From an uncultured Clostridia bacterium (GTDB taxonomy: Bacteria > Bacillota > Clostridia > HGM11514), in contig CAKSKB010000013.1 in NCBI GenBank assembly GCA_934464705.1, positions 14,469 through 78,468 of the forward strand: a stretch of 64,000 nucleotides of DNA, in the 5' to 3' direction. Below are positions 36,073-45,288 of the stretch, piece after piece. Under the pieces are notes generated by a model. That model was not told the DNA's origin, made no database searches, and saw only the letters and a list, made by a program, of their open reading frames with translations. Every line of letters starts with the position of its first letter. The stretch's first letter is position 1. Position numbers and translations under genes: made by a program.

Positions 36073-36599
36073 TGTATACCGAAAAATTATTGGAAGAAAA
36101 CTGCATTTTTGATGGCAGGGTAATAAAGGTTTATAATAATAAAGTTGAACTTGAGAACGGCAGAACGGTCACAAGAGAAGTTGTTAAGCATAACGGCGGC
36201 GTCGGAGTGCTTCCTGTTGATTCGGAAGAAAATGTTTATCTTGTAAGACAATACAGGGCAGGGGCGTCGGGCGAACTTCTTGAAATTCCGGCGGGCAAGC
36301 TTGAATCGGGTGAAGACCCCGTTAAATGCGGACTTCGCGAGCTTTCGGAGGAAACAGGTTTTTCGGCTTCCGGGATAGTTTCACTCGGGTATATTTATCC
36401 CACGCCCGGGTACGATACCGAAAAAATCCATATTTTTATTGCAAAAAACCTTAAGCCCGGGCAGCAGCACATGGATGAGGACGAGTTTCTGGATGTTGTG
36501 AAAATTCCGTATTACAAAGCCGTTATGATGATTGAAAACGGCGAAATTACCGATGCAAAAACTATAATTGCGCTGCTTCGGGCAGAGAAATGGATGTAA
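36072..36599 (+). CDS. NUDIX hydrolase, ADP-ribose pyrophosphatase-like
   Basis: 175 aa. The Nudix box is present (AGKLESGED, then RELSEETG, about residues 76-98), followed by YPTPGYDTEKIHIF, typical of the ADP-sugar pyrophosphatases (NudF/YqkG). The GTG at 36072 is chosen because GGAGGAA precedes it and the encoded N-terminus YTEKLLEEN fits the family; an ATG at 36036 inside the ABC-F gene has no ribosome site. It shares one base with the upstream stop and lies 3 bp before the next gene. Confidence 0.9.
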   Translation: MYTEKLLEENCIFDGRVIKVYNNKVELENGRTVTREVVKHNGGVGVLPVDSEENVYLVRQYRAGASGELLEIPAGKLESGEDPVKCGLRELSEETGFSASGIVSLGYIYPTPGYDTEKIHIFIAKNLKPGQQHMDEDEFLDVVKIPYYKAVMMIENGEITDAKTIIALLRAEKWM

Positions 36600-36602
36600 T
36601 TT

Positions 36603-37739
36603 ATGATAAATGAGCTTGAAATTGTGGTTCCGACGCTGTTCGGAATTGAGGCGATAACCGCAAGAGAAATACGAAGCCTGGGGTATGAAACAACCTCCGT
36701 GACCGACGGGAGAATTACTTTCAAAGGCGATCCGGAGGCGGTTTGCAGAGCCAATGTAAATCTTAGAACCGGTGAGAGAGTGCTTGTCAAGATCGGCGAA
36801 TTCAAGGCAACTACTTTTGAAGAACTTTTTGAGAAAACCAAGCAGCTTCCGTGGGACAGGTGGATTACAAAGCATGTTGCATTCCCGGTTAAGGGATTCA
36901 GCATAAAGTCTAAGCTTTTTAGCGTTTCGGACTGTCAGGCAATCATAAAAAAGAGTATCGTTGAGTCGCTCAAGCAAAAGTATAAGGTTGATTGGTTTGA
37001 CGAAAACGGTGCTGTCTATCAGGTGCAGTTCGGCATTATCAGAGATGCCGTAACGCTAATGATTGATACCAGCGGAAACGGGCTTCATAAAAGGGGCTAC
37101 AGGCGGCAGTCAAACCTCGCGCCGCTTAGGGAAACCGTTGCGGCGGCGCTGATTATGCTTAGTTTCTGGCATGAAAACCGAATTTTTGCCGACCCGTTCT
37201 GCGGTTCGGGTACCATACCGATTGAAGCGGCAATGATTGGGAAAAACATTGCTCCCGGGATTTCAAGGAGCTTCTCCGGAGAGAAGTTTTCGCAGATTGA
37301 TAAAGCGCTTTGGAACAGGGCAAGGGAAGAGGCTAAAGACAGAGAATTTTCCGGGCGGCAGCTTGAAATTTATGCTTCCGATATTGATATGGACTGCGCT
37401 GCGCTCACAAAGCAGAATGCCGCAATAGCCGGCGTCGGCGATGACATAAGGGTTAAAAAAGCGGATGCGCGTGATTTTAAGCCTATGGGCGAATACGGCG
37501 TTATGGTATGCAATCCGCCGTACGGCGAGCGGCTCGGCGATATAAAAGAAGCCGAAAATCTTTACCGTGATTTGGGAAAGGTTATGAAAAACTGCACTAC
37601 ATGGTCTTATTATATGCTTACTTCCGATGAGAATTTTGAAAGATGCTTCGGAAAAAAGGCAGATAAAAAGCGTAAAATTTACAACGGCATGATGAAATGC
37701 GATTATTATCAGTATTTCGGCCCGAAAATGAGGAGATGA
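36603..37739 (+). CDS. THUMP-domain rRNA methyltransferase (YpsC/RlmL-like)
   Basis: 378 aa. The N-terminal THUMP domain (about 45-155, with RTGERVLVKIGEF) precedes a class I methyltransferase: LRETVAAALIML, FADPFCGSGTIPIEAA (motif I) and the N2-guanine motif VCNPPYGERLGD (about residue 300). This is the Firmicute YpsC group, thought to make m2G in 23S rRNA. It starts 3 bp after the NUDIX gene. Confidence 0.92.
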   Translation: MINELEIVVPTLFGIEAITAREIRSLGYETTSVTDGRITFKGDPEAVCRANVNLRTGERVLVKIGEFKATTFEELFEKTKQLPWDRWITKHVAFPVKGFSIKSKLFSVSDCQAIIKKSIVESLKQKYKVDWFDENGAVYQVQFGIIRDAVTLMIDTSGNGLHKRGYRRQSNLAPLRETVAAALIMLSFWHENRIFADPFCGSGTIPIEAAMIGKNIAPGISRSFSGEKFSQIDKALWNRAREEAKDREFSGRQLEIYASDIDMDCAALTKQNAAIAGVGDDIRVKKADARDFKPMGEYGVMVCNPPYGERLGDIKEAENLYRDLGKVMKNCTTWSYYMLTSDENFERCFGKKADKKRKIYNGMMKCDYYQYFGPKMRR

Positions 37740-37745
37740 TATAAT

Positions 37746-38816
37746 ATGACTTTTAACGGAAAATCAATGATTTCATGCGGTCATACCGGCGGTGACGGTT
37801 TTAGAAAGCATTATTTCGAAGCGCTTGAAAAATACATATCCGATGCTGAAAATTCTTCTTACAGCAAAAGAGAAGTGTTCATGTCTTGCGAAAAACTAAA
37901 GTCTGATCCGGAATATTATCGTAAAAAATATATTGAAATGATAGGACAGCCGGTTTCGGAATATCCGTCGGACATACCGATTGCAACGGTTGAAAAATTC
38001 GGCGAAGATGATTTTGGGGAATACAGTTATGTTTCGGTTGAAGTTCTCAAATCATTGCCGTTTTTCGGTATTTTGCATATGCCTAAAATGAGAGCTGATA
38101 GCGGAAAGCTTCCTTTGATTATAGCTCAGCATGGCGGCGGAGGGCTTGCAGAGTCTTGCAGTGATATGTGCGGCGAAAATAACTACAGTCATTTTACCAA
38201 GCGTATTCTTGAAAAGGGCATTGCGGTTTTTACACCGCAGCTTATGTTATGGAATTTTGATACTGTAACACTTGATGAAAAATTTCCGGCGATTGATATG
38301 CCCAACAAGAGAAAAGAATTTGACGGTCGCCTGCGAAGCCTCGGCTTAACAATGACCGGATTGGAAGTGTTTAGCATAAGGCGCTGTCTGGATTATCTTT
38401 TAAGTTCGGACTTGTTCGATGATAATCGTGTTGGAATGTTAGGGCTTTCATACGGAGGATATTTTTCGCTTTATACCGCAGCGGCGGATCTTAGGATTAA
38501 GGCGGCGTATGATGCGGCGGCTTTCAATGACCGAAATGCCGAGTGCTTTTATGATTGGGCTTATAATGATATGCACAACAGATTCCATGATGCCGAAGTT
38601 GCGGGTTTGGTTGCTCCCAGACCGCTGTTTATTGATGTGGGTAAGGACGACGCCGTGTTCCACTATGAAACTGCATTGCAGGAAGCCGAGCGTGTGAAGA
38701 AATACTATAAAGCATATGACAAAGATAATAATTTTAGCTTTAATCTTTGGGACGGCGGACATAAATTTGATGTCGAAGGCATTAATTTTAATAGTTTTTT
38801 AGAATTATTTAAGTAA
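37746..38816 (+). CDS. Alpha/beta hydrolase (acetyl-xylan-esterase / S9-like)
   Basis: 356 aa. A mixed N-terminal region leads to the hydrolase fold with AQHGGGGLAE (oxyanion), nucleophile elbow GLSYGGYFSLY (about residue 240), acid DVGKDDAVFHY and His in DGGHKFD near the end. It resembles cytosolic acetyl esterases or dienelactone hydrolases acting on sugars. There is no signal peptide. It is 6 bp after the methyltransferase with GAGGAGATG. Confidence 0.8.
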   Translation: MTFNGKSMISCGHTGGDGFRKHYFEALEKYISDAENSSYSKREVFMSCEKLKSDPEYYRKKYIEMIGQPVSEYPSDIPIATVEKFGEDDFGEYSYVSVEVLKSLPFFGILHMPKMRADSGKLPLIIAQHGGGGLAESCSDMCGENNYSHFTKRILEKGIAVFTPQLMLWNFDTVTLDEKFPAIDMPNKRKEFDGRLRSLGLTMTGLEVFSIRRCLDYLLSSDLFDDNRVGMLGLSYGGYFSLYTAAADLRIKAAYDAAAFNDRNAECFYDWAYNDMHNRFHDAEVAGLVAPRPLFIDVGKDDAVFHYETALQEAERVKKYYKAYDKDNNFSFNLWDGGHKFDVEGINFNSFLELFK

Positions 38817-38842
38817 TAACATTACGGTGTAGGGTGATTGTT

Positions 38843-39658
38843 TTGAGTAAAATTCCGACAGTGCTTGCAATACATGATATGTCCGGCTTCGGCAGGTGCG
38901 CATTAACGGTTGTTGTGCCGGTTTTGTCTTCTTTCGGGATACAGGCTGTTCCGGTACCGACCGCGGTTTTATCAACTCATACGGGTGGATTTACCGGTTT
39001 TTCAAGTGTTGACCTGACGGAATATATGAGCGGTACACTGCGTCATTATAAGACTCTCGGTTTGGATTTTGACTGCATTTACAGCGGATATCTTGCAAAT
39101 GCTCAACAGGCAGAGATTGTGCGCAGCTTTATCGGTGCATTCGGGACAGGAAAACGGGTTGTTGTTGACCCGGCATTTGCCGACGACGGCGAGCTTTATT
39201 CCACAGTGACCGACGAACTTGTTGACGGCATGAGGGGGCTTGTTTCTTCGGCGGAGATTATTACGCCGAATTATACGGAAGCGTCCATGATATTAAAGCG
39301 CGGAATCAAACAGTCTTTGACGGAAGAAGAAGCGGTTTCCCTCGGGCAGGATTTGCTTGGACTCGGCTGCAATACCGCTGTTGTAACGGGTGTTCCGTCC
39401 GGAGAAAAAATTCTTACAGCAGTTGTTTCAAAAACCGAAAATGAGATTATTTCGCAAAAAAGAATACATGTATCATATCCCGGCTGCGGCGATTTGTTTG
39501 CAAGCGCAATGACCGGCTCTATCATGCAGGGCAGAGGGATTGTCGATTCGGTGTGCTTTTCGGCGGAATTGGTTGAAAAATCAATAATCGAGGCGGAAAA
39601 ACTCGGCGACCCGGTTAGAAACGGTCTGCCGTTTGAAAAATTCTTAAAGAAATTTTGA
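38843..39658 (+). CDS. Pyridoxamine/pyridoxal kinase
   Basis: 271-aa PfkB-superfamily vitamin B6 kinase. The opening AIHDMSGFGRCALTVVVPVL, PTAVLSTHTGGFT, and YSGYLANAQQ are the clostridial pyridoxamine-kinase pattern. VVVDPAFADDGELY and YPGCGDLFASAMTG (catalytic Asp, anion hole) follow. The TTG at 38843 is preferred over the GTG at 38834 because AGGGTG lies 6 nt before the TTG. It salvages B6 vitamers to PLP or PMP. It is the last core gene before the tRNA. Confidence 0.9.
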   Translation: MSKIPTVLAIHDMSGFGRCALTVVVPVLSSFGIQAVPVPTAVLSTHTGGFTGFSSVDLTEYMSGTLRHYKTLGLDFDCIYSGYLANAQQAEIVRSFIGAFGTGKRVVVDPAFADDGELYSTVTDELVDGMRGLVSSAEIITPNYTEASMILKRGIKQSLTEEEAVSLGQDLLGLGCNTAVVTGVPSGEKILTAVVSKTENEIISQKRIHVSYPGCGDLFASAMTGSIMQGRGIVDSVCFSAELVEKSIIEAEKLGDPVRNGLPFEKFLKKF

Positions 39659-39676
39659 AATTTTTATAAAAAACAC

Positions 39677-39705
39677 TTGACAAATTAATGCATTTGCGCT
39701 ATAAT
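39677..39705 (+). promoter_or_regulatory. Promoter of tRNA-Gln
   Basis: TTGACA (39677-39682), 17-nt spacer, TATAAT (39700-39705); full consensus, 19 nt before the tRNA. Confidence 0.9.
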
Positions 39706-39724
39706 ATATAAGTCAGTTGAACAT

Positions 39725-39795
39725 AGCGAGATTGTGTAAAGGTAGCACGATTGACTCTGACTCAATTTGTGAGGGTTCGAATCCTTCTCTCGCTG
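39725..39795 (+). tRNA. tRNA-Gln (anticodon CUG)
   Basis: 71 nt folding as a cloverleaf. The acceptor stem is AGCGAGA with TCTCGCT. The D stem is GTGT with GCAC, containing the GG of the D loop. The anticodon stem ATTGA/TCAAT has loop CTCTGAC, giving CUG. The variable loop is short, the T arm is GAGGG/CCTTC with loop TTCGAAT, and the discriminator is G. CCA is not encoded. It has its own promoter and terminator. Confidence 0.9.
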
Positions 39796-39799
39796 CTTG

Positions 39800-39828
39800 A
39801 AAACCTACTCAGACGAGTAGGTTTTTTG
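39800..39828 (+). terminator. Intrinsic terminator after tRNA-Gln
   Basis: AAACCTACTC (39801-39810), a 4-nt loop, GAGTAGGTTT and a T run. Confidence 0.9.
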
Positions 39829-39841
39829 TTTTGAAAATATT

Positions 39842-41111
39842 GCCGCAGCAGTATCGGCGTGGTACCCGGGTATGGAAGCCGGCAATGCGATTGCGGATGT
39901 TCTTTGCGGCAAGGTGAATCCTTCCGCGAAACTTACGATTACAATGGCGTCAAGTCTGGATGATTATTTGTCTACGAATAATTTCGGATCACAGGATACT
40001 GTATATAAGGAAGATATTTTTGTAGGCTACAGGCAGTTTGAAACATTTGACCCGACCTACAGCAAGGTTAATTATCCCTTCGGGCACGGTCTGTCGTATA
40101 CAAGCTTTTCGATTACTCCTTCCGTGACTGCCGCAAACGGCATATTAATGTCAGTGCTACGGTCAAAAATACAGGAAGCGTTGCCGGAAAAGAGGTTGCA
40201 CAGGTCTATTTTTCAGCGCCGCAGAGAAATGCGTCTGATGTAAAACTTTCAAAGCCCGGCAAAGAGCTTGCGGTTTTCGGAAAAACCAAAACCCTTGCCC
40301 CCGGTGAATCGCAGACGCTGGAACTTTCGTTCCCGATAAGCGATATGGCAAGCTATGATGATATGGGAAAAGCCGGGCACAAGTCGGCTTATGTTCCGGA
40401 AACCGGAGATTATAAAATTTATGTCGGCAACTCTATAAAAAATACCGGCGAAAACGGCGTTCATGCTTCTGAGCGTTATGACCTTCTTACAACCGTTGCA
40501 AGGGGCGAGTGGGGCTTTGACGGATACTTCACTACCAACCGGGGCGGTTACACCGATGTGCCTTGCAAGATTATTATAAAAGCAGGTAACGGCCTTATTC
40601 TTGGACACAATACCTATGGGGCGCCGGATCAGCTTAAGACAGCCCTTAAAGACGGGACACTCAAACGCGGTGAAATTGAAGTTTGCATAAAGCGTGTTCT
40701 TGAAATGATGCTTAAAACAACTGCTCCCGATAAGTTAAAAGACGACGCAGTTAAAATCAGCTCTATAGGCAGAATCAGAATCCCGGCTGTTGAGTATGTA
40801 AGTGCTTCATCGGGAGTCGGCACGGAAGCCGTTAAGACTCAGGACAGCTCCGGGAATTCCTTGAAAGACCCCGCAAACAACTATTTCAAGTCGGTTATGG
40901 AATGAAGATTTGGATAAAGGGCGATGCCGCACATTCTCTGACATTGCCTGTAATGATTGACGCACAGACAGCAGCTGCTGCGTCACCGAATACCGCATTT
41001 TCAGTCAAGGTGTTCGGATCTGCAATTACTTCCGATAATACTTATGTATTTAAGCATTATGTCGGCTCAAGCGAGGGCGAAGAAATGGAAGTAACCTATA
41101 AAGATGAATAA
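39842..41111 (+). pseudogene. Decayed permuted GH3 beta-glucosidase with CBM6-like tail
   Basis: The frame opens right behind the tRNA terminator in mid-protein (WYPGMEAGNAIADVLCG, the GH3 C-domain) and continues to FGHGLSYTSF. A frameshift near 40,130 moves into a fibronectin-III-like segment (NTGSVAGKEVAQVYF). This jumps directly to NGVHASERYDLLTTVA and RGEWGFDG, from late in the GH3 catalytic N-domain. C-domain before N-domain is the permuted order of Ruminococcus-type enzymes; most of the catalytic domain is deleted. A CBM6-like tail is split by another frameshift near 40,900. There is no start codon, so it is not functional. Confidence 0.8.
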
Positions 41112-41136
41112 CTTACAGTAAAAACTGCTGTGAAAA

Positions 41137-41170
41137 TTTCGGCTTGCTTTAGGCGAGTCGGAATTTTTTT
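41137..41170 (+). terminator. Probable intrinsic terminator after the GH3 relic
   Basis: An imperfect stem (AATTTCGGCTTGC with GGCGAGTCGGAATT, two mismatches or wobbles) with a TTTA loop and a run of seven T. Confidence 0.65.
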
Positions 41171-41193
41171 GTTTTTAAAAATTAAAAAAACTA

Positions 41194-41222
41194 TTGACAA
41201 AAATGTAAAATTATGTTATAAA
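41194..41222 (+). promoter_or_regulatory. Promoter of the Rhs operon
   Basis: TTGACA (41194-41199), 17-nt spacer, TATAAA (41217-41222). The preceding AAAAAACTA is shared with the promoters of the downstream repeat units. The start codon is 116 nt further on, leaving a long leader. Confidence 0.82.
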
Positions 41223-41228
41223 TAAAAA

Positions 41229-41320
41229 GGGAACAATGTCAAAATATGTAAAAAGAGGGGTGGTTCCGTTGGTAATGTGATTTCGGCAAAATCACGACGG
41301 TCTGTTTTAATAATATTATT
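41229..41320 (+). promoter_or_regulatory. Structured 5' leader of the Rhs operon
   Basis: GGAAC (from 41230) can pair with GTTCC about 35 nt later. It is followed by a stem-loop in which GTGATTT pairs with AAATCAC, enclosed by CCGT/ACGG. Short blocks (TGTCAAA-ATATG, GGTGGTTCCG, TGGTAAT) recur in the leader of the downstream repeat units. I recognise no known riboswitch class. There is no T run to make it an obvious terminator. Confidence 0.5.
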
Positions 41321-41338
41321 TGGAAAGAAGGACAATAA

Positions 41339-44300
41339 ATGAAAAAACTGAGAGCAATACTGTCGGTATTTTTAGTTCTGATAATAGTTTTTGGAATGCT
41401 GAAAACCGGCGTCTTTGCAGAAGAAACCGCCGCTGAAACCGCAGTTTCGGAAGAAATTTACGAAACTGACGAAACGGCAGCTGAAGAAACAACGGAACAA
41501 GAAACAGAGATGCAGCCGCAGGGGGAAGAAATCGAACAAGCGGCAGATTACAGCGAAGAGGAAAATACAGCGCATTCCAAAGTTGAAGGCGTTGATTATT
41601 CAACAGAATATTGCGAATCCAAAATGACAGACGATGAAATTTCGGTGCTTGAAAAAGCATACGGATTTCATGCGTCGGATACACCTTATGATGAAGAAAT
41701 TATAGGGGAAGCATATAATCAGTACCAGATTTCCGTGCCGGGCGGTACAGTTTCGGTTAACGCTGCACCGAGCAGCTACACCGAGCTGGCAATTCCGTCA
41801 ACGACAACGGTAACCACAACATCTGCATCGCAGAAGATTTATTACAAAATTGTGCCGTCCGCAACCGGCAGATACTGCTTTAAATCAGACTCGGGAAGCG
41901 GCGGTGATACATATGCAAGGCTGCTTAATTCTTCGGGAAGCCAGCTGGCATACTGCGATTCCGGACTTATGCAGCCCAATGTTGAAGACTTTCACATAAA
42001 TGAAATTCTGACAAAGAACACTACATATTATCTTGAGGTTCAGAACAAAAAGGGTGCCGGCAGTTTCAAAATGTATGTGTTTTCGGATGATTACCTTGAC
42101 GGAACATATAAGCCCGCAGAACTGACATTCGGCGAAAACAAATCGGGAACAATCAACTACGCTTATGACCATGATATGTTCAAATTTGTGCCGACCGAAA
42201 GCGGAACTTATTCGTTTTTCACTACCGGCAGCATGGATACTTACGGTTACCTTGTCAACTCATCGCATACTGTTCTTGCGTCAAATGATGACAGCGGAGC
42301 AGGCAGTAACTTTAAAATTGATTACGCACTCACAAAGGGGCAGGCGTATTATGTAAGCGTTCAGGGGTATGGCAACAGTGCCACCGGAAATTACACTATA
42401 TGTGTAGGTATGGCCGAATCCACTATGACAACCCTTAGCAATAATTCATCGGTGAATGTGTCGTTTTCATCCGGGGCAGCGGATAAGTGGTATAAATTCA
42501 CACCTCCGTCAAGCGGAAGATATTGCTTTAAATCCTGCTCGGATAATCTGGATACCTCGGCGGTTCTTTATGATAATCAGTTTGTGGAGGTTGCGCACTG
42601 TGATATCGGTTATGTCCGTCCCAACTGGGATGATTTTCACATAAATGAAGTTCTGACCGGCGGAAAGGCTTATTATCTCAAAGTCAAGATGAAAACGGAA
42701 GCCGGCGGCAGCTTCAGCCTTGTCAGCTTTGCCGACGATTATCTTGACGGCAGCTTCGCTTCGGCAGTAGTTGAAAACGGTGTTGAAAAAAGCGGAACAA
42801 TCAACCATGCCAGCGACCACGATATGTTTAAGTACACGCCGTCGGGCAGTGAAAACAACATTATAACGCTGGAGTCATCGGCTGATTTGAAGGTTGATAT
42901 TTATGCTTCAAATGACGCCTATGTAAAATCGGCTACGGGTAAAAATATATCGCTTCCTCATAATTCAAGCGGCGCATTCTATTATATTGATGTATATAAA
43001 AACACCGGAATCGGCAGCTATAAGCTTAAGGTTTCAAGTGCGGATACCGATGTGTCGTCTGCAGAAACGGTTAGCTTTCCTGCGGCAAAAACTGTGTCAA
43101 GTGGTAAAGTATTCAAAATAATTCCGTCGGTCAGCGGTAAATATTCTATGAAATCCGTAACAACAGATAACACTACATACGGTGCTTTGTATGATAATTG
43201 CGGAAAACTTTTGTTCCGCTATACAGATGGCAGAAGCGGTGACAATCTTCATGATTTTCACATAATGGAAACACTTGAAAAGGACAAAATTTATTACTTT
43301 AAAGTTACTTCTTCGGCAAGCGGAAATATTCCTGTATATTTTTATGCCGATGATTATACCGACGGAACAAATAATGCAAACGGTACACCGCTTCAGCAGG
43401 AGGTTTTTGCCGGTGAATCGTGGGCATCGGTTATAAATTACACTTCTGACAGAGATGTATTCATATTTAAGCCGATTATCAGCGGGGAATATGAAATTGC
43501 GGCAGACAAGCCTCAAATCTCATTTGAAGTTTACAGTGACCGTGACCATAAAAAAGTAACCGCCAATTCGGACGGCAATTACGACCTTGTTGACGGACAA
43601 ACTTATTTTATTGATTTTTATGCTTCGAGCGCATTTACAGGAAGCTTTAATTTCGATATAAACATGATTAAAGCGGCACATAGCTATAATGTTGCGTCAT
43701 CCAATGAACTTTTTGATATAAAAGTAAAACAGGGAGAAAGTGCATTTTATGAGCTTGGCAGCGGAATTTCAGGTTTCAAAACCGTTTCGGCAAAATCGTC
43801 AAAAGATGAACTGAGTCTTTGTATTGTTGATGATGAAGGACGAAACTGCTCGAGTGTTGAGTATGAACCCCGTACGGCACGGTTCTCAACTTATTACAAC
43901 TTTGAAAGCGATAAAAAATATTATCTTAAAGTGTCAAACAATGATACTGCAGATGCAACAGTATATGCTGCGATTTACAGTGATGATTATCCGAACCGCA
44001 AACAGGATCTGATAACTTATGAGTTTGGTGAAACGAACGGCAAAATAGATTTCGACGGTGATGTTGATGTTTATAAATTTGCTTGCGAAAGCAACAGTGT
44101 CATCAATATACGCTATGAGGGCGAAAATGATTTGACCTTTAAGGTTTTCAGCGGCGAAGTCTGGATCGGCTCTGAGCAAAGCGGCAAAAATGTTAACCTT
44201 AATCTTAGCACCGGAAGCAACAATGTTTGCTATGTGTATGTATATCATACATCCGAAATCGGTATATGCAGTTACAAGTTTACGGCGGATGTGCTTGATT

Positions 44301-45277
44301 TTTCGGACAGCAACTGCACCGTGCTGACGCTTGATGTTCCGGCTTATGCAAACCTTACTTCAACCGATGATTACAAGCTGTTTTCGTTTGTTCCCGAAAA
44401 AACGGCTATGTACAGAATAGACACGGGAAACGAAGCTAAAATCGAGATATATGATTATTACCTCAATCTTAAGGAAACAACATATTACTATGACCTGGAT
44501 TGTACCTATTTAAGCTGTGATATGAAAAAAGGAAAAACATATTACATAAAAATAAGCTGCTTTAACGGTGATGAAAATTATCTCGGCAATATTTCGGTTA
44601 CCGCAACAATGGACGATTATCCGGGCGGTGTTCCTTATAATGTTCCTACAATCGGCAGCGGCGATGTTCAGAAGGGCTGCATAGAAATACCGGGTGATGA
44701 GGACAGCTATTGGGTTCAGGTTGAAAACGACGGAACATATAACATTGTTTCGCTCGGAGGAACCGATGTGAAAGCTGAACTCTATGACGGAAGCACTGTT
44801 ATTGCAAGTGATGATAACAGCGGTGACGGTATGAATTTCAAAATGACCGCAGAGCTTGCCGGAGAAACTCCATACAGGCTGCGTATAACCGGAGGAACCG
44901 CAGCGGCTGTCGGCGGATACAGGATTTATGTCAGCCCGGCGTCCGCATTGAATACGGTTTACGGTTATGCTGCAAGAAATGATATAGTCAATGTTGAATT
45001 TGCAAAGAAGGGCAGCGGAAATTCAGCGGTATATACTTTTAATTATGACAGTGAAGCATTTGAAATTTACGATTTGTGCGGTCTGACATTTGCGCTGGAA
45101 CTTGAAGCGGCGGCAATAGGAAATGTAACAATAAACAGTGTTACACCGGGAACGGTTGTGTTTACGGTTTCCGGAAACGGTGCGGACGCTTTCGCAGATA
45201 GGGTAGAAAATATTATAAGACTCAAGGCAAAAAGAGACGGAGCGTTTCTTTGCACCTGGAGCTGCACAAACAGCTGA
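41339..45277 (+). CDS. Giant secreted repeat protein with PPC-like domains
   Basis: 1312 aa. A signal peptide (about 1-28, VFA/EE) precedes a Glu/Thr-rich linker (about 30-75). At least five tandem beta-sandwich repeats follow, similar to bacterial pre-peptidase C-terminal (PPC) domains. Each carries a FHINE-type block, a YYLxV strand, a DDYxDG motif and a HDMFKF/YTP strand. A cohesin-like fold is possible in the last 110 residues (YTFNYDSEAFEIYDL). No sortase motif, SLH domain or catalytic motif is seen. It is the first gene of the operon with the 325-aa protein and the Rhs protein, so it may be a surface scaffold or delivery partner for the toxin. Confidence 0.8.
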   Translation: MKKLRAILSVFLVLIIVFGMLKTGVFAEETAAETAVSEEIYETDETAAEETTEQETEMQPQGEEIEQAADYSEEENTAHSKVEGVDYSTEYCESKMTDDEISVLEKAYGFHASDTPYDEEIIGEAYNQYQISVPGGTVSVNAAPSSYTELAIPSTTTVTTTSASQKIYYKIVPSATGRYCFKSDSGSGGDTYARLLNSSGSQLAYCDSGLMQPNVEDFHINEILTKNTTYYLEVQNKKGAGSFKMYVFSDDYLDGTYKPAELTFGENKSGTINYAYDHDMFKFVPTESGTYSFFTTGSMDTYGYLVNSSHTVLASNDDSGAGSNFKIDYALTKGQAYYVSVQGYGNSATGNYTICVGMAESTMTTLSNNSSVNVSFSSGAADKWYKFTPPSSGRYCFKSCSDNLDTSAVLYDNQFVEVAHCDIGYVRPNWDDFHINEVLTGGKAYYLKVKMKTEAGGSFSLVSFADDYLDGSFASAVVENGVEKSGTINHASDHDMFKYTPSGSENNIITLESSADLKVDIYASNDAYVKSATGKNISLPHNSSGAFYYIDVYKNTGIGSYKLKVSSADTDVSSAETVSFPAAKTVSSGKVFKIIPSVSGKYSMKSVTTDNTTYGALYDNCGKLLFRYTDGRSGDNLHDFHIMETLEKDKIYYFKVTSSASGNIPVYFYADDYTDGTNNANGTPLQQEVFAGESWASVINYTSDRDVFIFKPIISGEYEIAADKPQISFEVYSDRDHKKVTANSDGNYDLVDGQTYFIDFYASSAFTGSFNFDINMIKAAHSYNVASSNELFDIKVKQGESAFYELGSGISGFKTVSAKSSKDELSLCIVDDEGRNCSSVEYEPRTARFSTYYNFESDKKYYLKVSNNDTADATVYAAIYSDDYPNRKQDLITYEFGETNGKIDFDGDVDVYKFACESNSVINIRYEGENDLTFKVFSGEVWIGSEQSGKNVNLNLSTGSNNVCYVYVYHTSEIGICSYKFTADVLDFSDSNCTVLTLDVPAYANLTSTDDYKLFSFVPEKTAMYRIDTGNEAKIEIYDYYLNLKETTYYYDLDCTYLSCDMKKGKTYYIKISCFNGDENYLGNISVTATMDDYPGGVPYNVPTIGSGDVQKGCIEIPGDEDSYWVQVENDGTYNIVSLGGTDVKAELYDGSTVIASDDNSGDGMNFKMTAELAGETPYRLRITGGTAAAVGGYRIYVSPASALNTVYGYAARNDIVNVEFAKKGSGNSAVYTFNYDSEAFEIYDLCGLTFALELEAAAIGNVTINSVTPGTVVFTVSGNGADAFADRVENIIRLKAKRDGAFLCTWSCTNS

Positions 45278-45288
45278 GGAGGATAAAA

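Noticed and set aside
39872..40905. Two separate small genes within the GH3 region
   Set aside because: The frames encode consecutive, displaced pieces of one GH3 protein without ribosome sites, so they were merged as one pseudogene.
41229..41320. Known riboswitch (c-di-GMP, c-di-AMP, SAM or similar) ahead of the Rhs operon
   Set aside because: None of the conserved cores of those classes could be found, so it is reported only as an unassigned structured leader.
41339..45277. Giant secreted protein as a peptidase
   Set aside because: PPC-like repeats often sit on peptidases, but no catalytic motif of any peptidase clan is visible in its 1312 residues.
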